Made by a program: the position numbers and the translations under genes. The notes below the pieces were generated by a model. The model was not told the DNA's origin. It did no database searches and was given only the letters and a program-made list of their open reading frames with translations. Shown piece after piece: positions 58,630 through 62,966 of a stretch of 62,966 nucleotides of DNA. How positions within the stretch are numbered: the stretch's first letter is position 1; each line of letters begins with the position of its first letter. Origin of the DNA: Virgibacillus sp. MSJ-26 (GTDB lineage: Bacteria; Bacillota; Bacilli; Bacillales; Amphibacillaceae); contig NZ_JAHLPW010000020.1 in NCBI RefSeq assembly GCF_018918075.1, positions 1 through 62,966 of the forward strand, written 5' to 3'.

Positions 58630-58864
58630 AAAAGCGCTCGAAAGTTTAAATGGAGTTTTTCGGAGTTGATGTTCATCAGGATGTTCGTAGTGTCATAAAA
58701 GTGCTGACTCCATTTTGAAAAGGAATCAGTCTTACTTTTTTTGCTTTTAAGGTAGATAATCAGGGTCGAGTAAGGGTATAATGGTCGAATAGGATTACTA
58801 TATAATCATACATAGTTTTGAAACGAGCATTGGAGAATCGTTTAATGAGTCAAGGAGGATATTA

Positions 58865-60535
58865 ATGAATATTTTACAAGAAACTGAAATCAACATAAAA
58901 AAAGCTTTAATACAAGCTATTACGGCGTCAAACCTAGCTGAGGAAGAGGATATACCTCCGATTATACTGGAAAAACCTAAACAAAAAAGTCATGGGGATT
59001 TTGCGACCAATATTGCTATGCAAATGGCTCGCGTAGCTAAAAAAGCACCACGCCAAATTGCAGAAGAAATTAAAAATCATATTAACTTGGAAAAAGCGTT
59101 TATTAAAGAACTCGAGATTGCCGGCCCTGGCTTTATTAATATTTTTATGGATAACAGTTATTTAACACAGCTCGTTCCAACTATTTTAGAACAAAAAGAA
59201 TTATACGGTCGGACAGATAGCGGTAAAGGTACAAAAATTCAAGTGGAATTTGTTTCAGCTAATCCGACTGGTGATCTTCATTTAGGACACGCTCGTGGAG
59301 CAGCTGTAGGTGATTCTTTATGTAATATTTTGGATGCTGCTGGTTATGAGGTGGAAAGAGAGTATTATATAAACGATGCGGGTAATCAAATTGATAACTT
59401 GGCCCTTTCGGTCGAAGCGCGTTACATGCAAGCAGTTGGAAAAGAATGGGATATGCCAGCTGACGGCTATCATGCTAAAGACATTATAAAGCTGGGTGAA
59501 GAAATCGTGGAGGAGGATGGCGATAAGTGGACGGATGCTTCCTCTGAAGAACGTTTAGCTTATTTTAAAGAAAAAGGCTTGAAGTATGAATTAGAAAAAA
59601 TCGAACGAGATTTACAAGAGTACCGAGTTCCGTTTGATCACTGGTTTTCTGAAACAACACTTTATAAAGAAAAAAAGGTACAGGAAATCTTAGAAACTCT
59701 ACGTTCAAATAATGTAACTTATGAAGCTGAAGGGGCCACTTGGTTTAAGACGACTGATTTTGGTGATGATAAGGATCGTGTTCTTGTCAAATCTGATGGT
59801 AGCTATACATATCTTACTCCTGATATAGCCTACCATAAAAATAAACTTGACCGTGGCTTCGATAAGTTAATCAATATTTGGGGTGCTGATCACCATGGCT
59901 ATATCCCAAGAATGAAAGCCGCCATTCAAGCGCTAGGATATGCTAAAGATACATTAGATGTTAAAGTCGTGCAAATGGTTAATCTTTTTGAAGACGGTGA
60001 ACGTGTTAAAATGAGTAAACGTACCGGAAAAGCGATTACTCTTGTCCAGTTAATGGAAGAGGTTGGAAAAGATGCGATGCGCTACTTTTTTAATATGCGT
60101 TCAGCTGATTCTCATTTAGATTTTGATATGGACTTGGCTCGCTCCGAGTCTAATGAAAATCCTGTTTACTACGTACAATATGCTCACGCGCGTATTAGCA
60201 CAATGATGAGGCAAGCAGGGGAACAAGGATATGATTTAAATGGTCAATACGACAAATCACTTCTCACATCAGAAAAGGAAGTTGATTTATTAAGAGTGCT
60301 TGGTGAATTTCCACAAGCAATAGCCGACGCAGCCGACAAACGAATTCCACATAAAATGACACAATTTGTTTTTGACCTATCTTCCGCGTTACATAGTTTT
60401 TATAATGCGGAAAAAGTTCTTGATGCTGACAATGTAGAGCGGACAAAAGCTCGTATTGCTCTAATGCAAGCAGTCAAAATTACATTAGGAAACGGATTAA
60501 AGTTAATCGGTGTTAGTGCTCCTGAGAAAATGTAA
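58865..60535 (+). CDS. argS: Arginyl-tRNA synthetase
   Basis: Class I aminoacyl-tRNA synthetase, 556 residues. N-terminal tRNA-binding domain (1-120), signature [16 protein letters not shown] with HLGH at 139-142, KMSK-type motif VKMSKRTGK and the C-terminal DALR anticodon-binding domain. CAAGGAGGA precedes ATG 58865. No T-box leader found. Confidence 0.97.
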   Translation: MNILQETEINIKKALIQAITASNLAEEEDIPPIILEKPKQKSHGDFATNIAMQMARVAKKAPRQIAEEIKNHINLEKAFIKELEIAGPGFINIFMDNSYLTQLVPTILEQKELYGRTDSGKGTKIQVEFVSANPTGDLHLGHARGAAVGDSLCNILDAAGYEVEREYYINDAGNQIDNLALSVEARYMQAVGKEWDMPADGYHAKDIIKLGEEIVEEDGDKWTDASSEERLAYFKEKGLKYELEKIERDLQEYRVPFDHWFSETTLYKEKKVQEILETLRSNNVTYEAEGATWFKTTDFGDDKDRVLVKSDGSYTYLTPDIAYHKNKLDRGFDKLINIWGADHHGYIPRMKAAIQALGYAKDTLDVKVVQMVNLFEDGERVKMSKRTGKAITLVQLMEEVGKDAMRYFFNMRSADSHLDFDMDLARSESNENPVYYVQYAHARISTMMRQAGEQGYDLNGQYDKSLLTSEKEVDLLRVLGEFPQAIADAADKRIPHKMTQFVFDLSSALHSFYNAEKVLDADNVERTKARIALMQAVKITLGNGLKLIGVSAPEKM

Positions 60536-60542
60536 CCTATCT

Positions 60543-60577
60543 AAAAAACCAGACGAAAATTGCTCGTCTGGTTTTTT
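60543..60577 (+). terminator. Terminator of argS
   Basis: Perfect stem AAAAAACCAGACGA / TCGTCTGGTTTTTT with a 7-base loop. Confidence 0.92.
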
Positions 60578-60675
60578 AAATGAGGACATTGCTAAAGTAT
60601 CCAAGTAGTTAGAGTGCATTACCGTCCCTGGAAGTCGTTTTATTATAGAAAAAATAAAAAAGTTAGTTATTTTTA

Positions 60676-60704
60676 TTGCGAAATATCTGAACTTAATTTA
60701 TAGT
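60676..60704 (+). promoter_or_regulatory. Promoter of fadN
   Basis: TTGCGA (60676-60681), 17-base spacer, TATAGT (60699-60704); the FadR box begins about 40 bases after the expected start point. Confidence 0.65.
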
Positions 60705-60749
60705 ATATATAAGCGGATAGGAGACTATCTATTATTTTTTAAGGATTAA

Positions 60750-60767
60750 TGAATGAGTATTCATTCA
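60750..60767. promoter_or_regulatory. FadR operator (fatty-acid degradation regulator)
   Basis: TGAATGAGTATTCATTCA, with the TGAATGA / TCATTCA arms of the TetR-family FadR site of Bacillus, 22 bases before fadN. Acyl-CoA is expected to release the repressor. Confidence 0.88.
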
Positions 60768-60789
60768 AATAAAGATTGGGGGAAAGAAA

Positions 60790-62966
60790 ATGAAACAATC
60801 AATCAAGCGTGCGGCAGTGCTAGGATCAGGTGTTATGGGAGCTGGTATTGCTGCTCACTTGGCTAATGTAGGTATACCAACATTGATGCTTGATATTGTA
60901 CCAAAAGAGTTAACCGAAAAGGAAAAACAAAAAGGCTATACACTCGATGATAAAGCCGTCCGTAATCGTATAGCAGAAGGAAATAAGAAAGCGCTATTAA
61001 AACAAAAACCGTCACCAATTACCACAAAGAAAAGTCTTAATTTAATTGAAGTTGGCAATATGGAAGATGATATGGAAAAAATAGGTGACGTTGATTGGAT
61101 TATTGAAGTTGTTGTAGAAAACCTTGATGTAAAGAAGAAGGTTTTTGCAGAAGTTGATAAATATCGTAAAGCAGGATCAATTGTCAGCTCGAATACATCG
61201 GGTATTTCTGTGGAAGATATGGCAGCTGATTGTTCTGAGGATTTTCAAAAACATTTCCTAGGGACACACTTCTTTAACCCACCACGTTACTTAAAATTAC
61301 TTGAAGTCATTCCAACGAAACATACGAATGATGAAATTCTTAAATTTATGAAGAAATTTGGGGAAGATGTTCTTGGAAAGGGTGTCGTTGAAGCAAAAGA
61401 TACACCGAACTTTATTGCTAACCGAATTGGCACCTATGGTTTGTTAGTAACGGTTCAAGAAATGTTAAAAGGTGGCTATAGCATTGGTGAAGTTGACTCA
61501 GTAACAGGCCCAATGATAGGTCGACCAAAGAGTGCTACGTTCCGTACGTTGGATGTTGTAGGATTAGATACATTCATCCACGTAGCAAAAAATGTTTACG
61601 AACAAGTTGAAGGCGAAGAAAAGGAAGTCTTTGATGTTCCTGAATTCATGAAAAAGATGTATGAAAAAGGATGGTTGGGTGCAAAAAGTGGTCAAGGATT
61701 TTATCTGAAGAAAAAAGGAAAAGACGGTAGTGTCATTTATGAGCTTGACCCCGAATCCTTTGAATATGTTGAACGCAAAAAACTAAAGACAGAAGCAACG
61801 GAAATGGCGAAGCAACAAAAAGGATCTCGTAACAAATTGAAAGCGCTTGTAAAAGCGAAAGGGGATCGTGCAAGCGATTTAGTATGGTCTGTGCTTAAGC
61901 CAGTCCTTCTTTATTCAGCAGAATTAGTCGGAGAAATCTCAGATGATATTGTAGCGATTGATGAAGCAATGCGTTGGGGTTTTGGATGGGAAATCGGTCC
62001 ATTTGAAACTTGGGATGCCATTGGACTTGGGCGTTCACTCGAACGTATGAAAGAAGAAGGAGAAACAATTCCTGAGTGGGTATCAAAGCTAATCGAAGCA
62101 GGTCACGACTCATTCTATAATACAGAAGATGGGAACGTCTTTTATTATGATCAAGGAGATTATAAGCAGCTCAAAGCGAATGAAAAAGAAATCAATCTTA
62201 AGCAATTAAAAGATAGTAACGGGGTTATTAAGAAAAATGCTGGTGCTAGTTTAATAGACCTTGGTGACGGCGTGGCATTACTAGAGTTCCATTCTAAAAG
62301 TAATGCGATTGGCCTAGATACGATGCAAATGGTAGATTACGCGATTGAAGAAGTAGAAAATAACTATGAAGGACTTGTGATCGGTAATCAAGGTAGAAAC
62401 TTCAGTGTGGGGGCAAACCTTGCGTTGATGTTAATGGAAGCTCAAGACGACAATTTCTTTGAATTAGATATGGTTGTTCGTCAGTTCCAAAATATGGGGC
62501 TTAAAATTAAATATTCAAATAAACCAGTTGTCGCAGCACCATTTAACATGACTGTAGGAGGTGGAGCAGAGGTATCCCTTCCTTCTGCAGCAATTCAAGC
62601 ATCTGCTGAAACCTATATTGGACTGGTCGAATTCGGAGTAGGCCTCATTCCTGGTGGTGGTGGTACAAAAGAACTTTACTTGAAAATGTTACGTGACATG
62701 CCAGAAGGAATTGATTTTGACTTAACTAAAGTAGGTAACGATGTCTTTGAAAAAATTGCAACTGCAAAAGTATCTACGTCGGCAGCTGAAGCTATAGAAA
62801 ACGGCTATCTAGACAGCAAAGATTCAATCAGTGTTAACCCAGATCACTTAATTTATGATGCTAAACAAAAAGTGCTCGCTTTAGCTAAAGCAGGCTATCA
62901 AGCACCTAAGCGTGAAAAAATACCAGTCGTTGGTGACGCAGGTTATGCTGCCATGTTATTTGGTGC
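60790..62966 (+). CDS. fadN: 3-hydroxyacyl-CoA dehydrogenase/enoyl-CoA hydratase FadN, 3'-truncated
   Basis: Bifunctional beta-oxidation enzyme; 725 codons are visible and the frame runs off the window, so some 65-70 residues of the usual ~790 are missing. N-terminal NAD motif GSGVMGAGIA (residues 12-21), dehydrogenase signature GTHFFNPPRYLKLLEV, a second dehydrogenase-type domain (WGFGWEIGPFETWDAIG), then an enoyl-CoA hydratase domain with GNQGRNFSVGANL and FNMTVGGGAEV. ATG 60790 after GGGGGAAAG. fadA and fadE probably follow. Confidence 0.95.
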   Translation, partial: MKQSIKRAAVLGSGVMGAGIAAHLANVGIPTLMLDIVPKELTEKEKQKGYTLDDKAVRNRIAEGNKKALLKQKPSPITTKKSLNLIEVGNMEDDMEKIGDVDWIIEVVVENLDVKKKVFAEVDKYRKAGSIVSSNTSGISVEDMAADCSEDFQKHFLGTHFFNPPRYLKLLEVIPTKHTNDEILKFMKKFGEDVLGKGVVEAKDTPNFIANRIGTYGLLVTVQEMLKGGYSIGEVDSVTGPMIGRPKSATFRTLDVVGLDTFIHVAKNVYEQVEGEEKEVFDVPEFMKKMYEKGWLGAKSGQGFYLKKKGKDGSVIYELDPESFEYVERKKLKTEATEMAKQQKGSRNKLKALVKAKGDRASDLVWSVLKPVLLYSAELVGEISDDIVAIDEAMRWGFGWEIGPFETWDAIGLGRSLERMKEEGETIPEWVSKLIEAGHDSFYNTEDGNVFYYDQGDYKQLKANEKEINLKQLKDSNGVIKKNAGASLIDLGDGVALLEFHSKSNAIGLDTMQMVDYAIEEVENNYEGLVIGNQGRNFSVGANLALMLMEAQDDNFFELDMVVRQFQNMGLKIKYSNKPVVAAPFNMTVGGGAEVSLPSAAIQASAETYIGLVEFGVGLIPGGGGTKELYLKMLRDMPEGIDFDLTKVGNDVFEKIATAKVSTSAAEAIENGYLDSKDSISVNPDHLIYDAKQKVLALAKAGYQAPKREKIPVVGDAGYAAMLFG

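Noticed and set aside
58392..58864. T-box leader of argS
   Set aside because: The conserved T-box sequence AGGGTGGNACCGCG and its terminator are absent.
61895..62113. Minus-strand frame of 72 codons
   Set aside because: Antisense shadow of fadN, whose own frame is open to the window end.

Overview
The window is a piece of a low-G+C chromosome from an endospore-forming member of the Bacillaceae. Evidence: gene order matches known Bacillus subtilis blocks (hprK-lgt-yvoD-ppaX-yvoF; yvcD...trxB-yvcI-rapZ-yvcK-whiA-crh; cggR-gapA-pgk-tpiA-gpmI-eno; secG-est-rnr...smpB-ssrA), there is a dipicolinate synthase gene, and regulators and operators of Bacillus type (CtsR, CggR, Zur, MntR, FadR, LiaRS) are present. 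A BCCT osmolyte transporter, acidic proteins, a tmRNA tag ending in ALAAA and a set of GC-richer intergenic repeats suggest the halotolerant Oceanobacillus/Virgibacillus/Lentibacillus side of the family; that placement is an inference. No prophage, integrase, complete insertion sequence or CRISPR array was seen.

Layout. 1-3312: 3' end of hprK, lgt, yvoD, ppaX and an acyltransferase. 3313-6255: glpD and a TPR protein. 6356-11502: trxB, then the yvcI-rapZ-yvcK-whiA-crh operon. 11541-15283: clpP under a CtsR box, tRNA-Arg(CCG), dpaA, ddh and aroK. 15469-24303: sigma-54, a glutaredoxin-like protein and the whole lower glycolytic regulon behind a CggR operator. 24338-26885: repeat-rich region with a nucleoside hydrolase and a nitroreductase. 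26975-29780: ptsI without ptsH, and a lysophospholipase-like hydrolase. 29934-37353: secG, est, rnr, a manganese ABC operon with MntR boxes, smpB and tmRNA. 37533-44363: M42 peptidase, lia cell-envelope stress operon, a flavin oxidoreductase and threonine aldolase. 44655-49810: membrane exporter, CwlO-type endopeptidase, nitroreductase and BCCT transporter. 49940-54211: MoxR/DUF58/membrane-protein operon and a release-factor-like protein. 54217-58391: a repeat element, then a minus-strand operon znuA-znuC-znuB-zur-crcB-crcB behind two Zur boxes. 58865-62966: argS and a 3'-truncated fadN behind a FadR box.

How the genes fit together. HprK, Crh, Enzyme I, CggR and the glycolytic genes are one carbon-control theme. 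SmpB, tmRNA, RNase R and the release-factor-like protein handle stalled ribosomes. ClpP, LiaFSR/LiaH and CwlO handle protein and envelope stress. The two metal ABC transporters can be told apart by their third metal ligand (Glu for manganese, His for zinc) and by their operators.

The most unusual points are (i) a family of long, nested inverted-repeat elements with compensatory changes between three copies, (ii) a second repeat family carrying a perfect DnaA-box sequence, one copy holding an extra segment of about 200 bp, and (iii) a pair of fluoride-channel genes coupled to the end of a Zur-controlled zinc operon.
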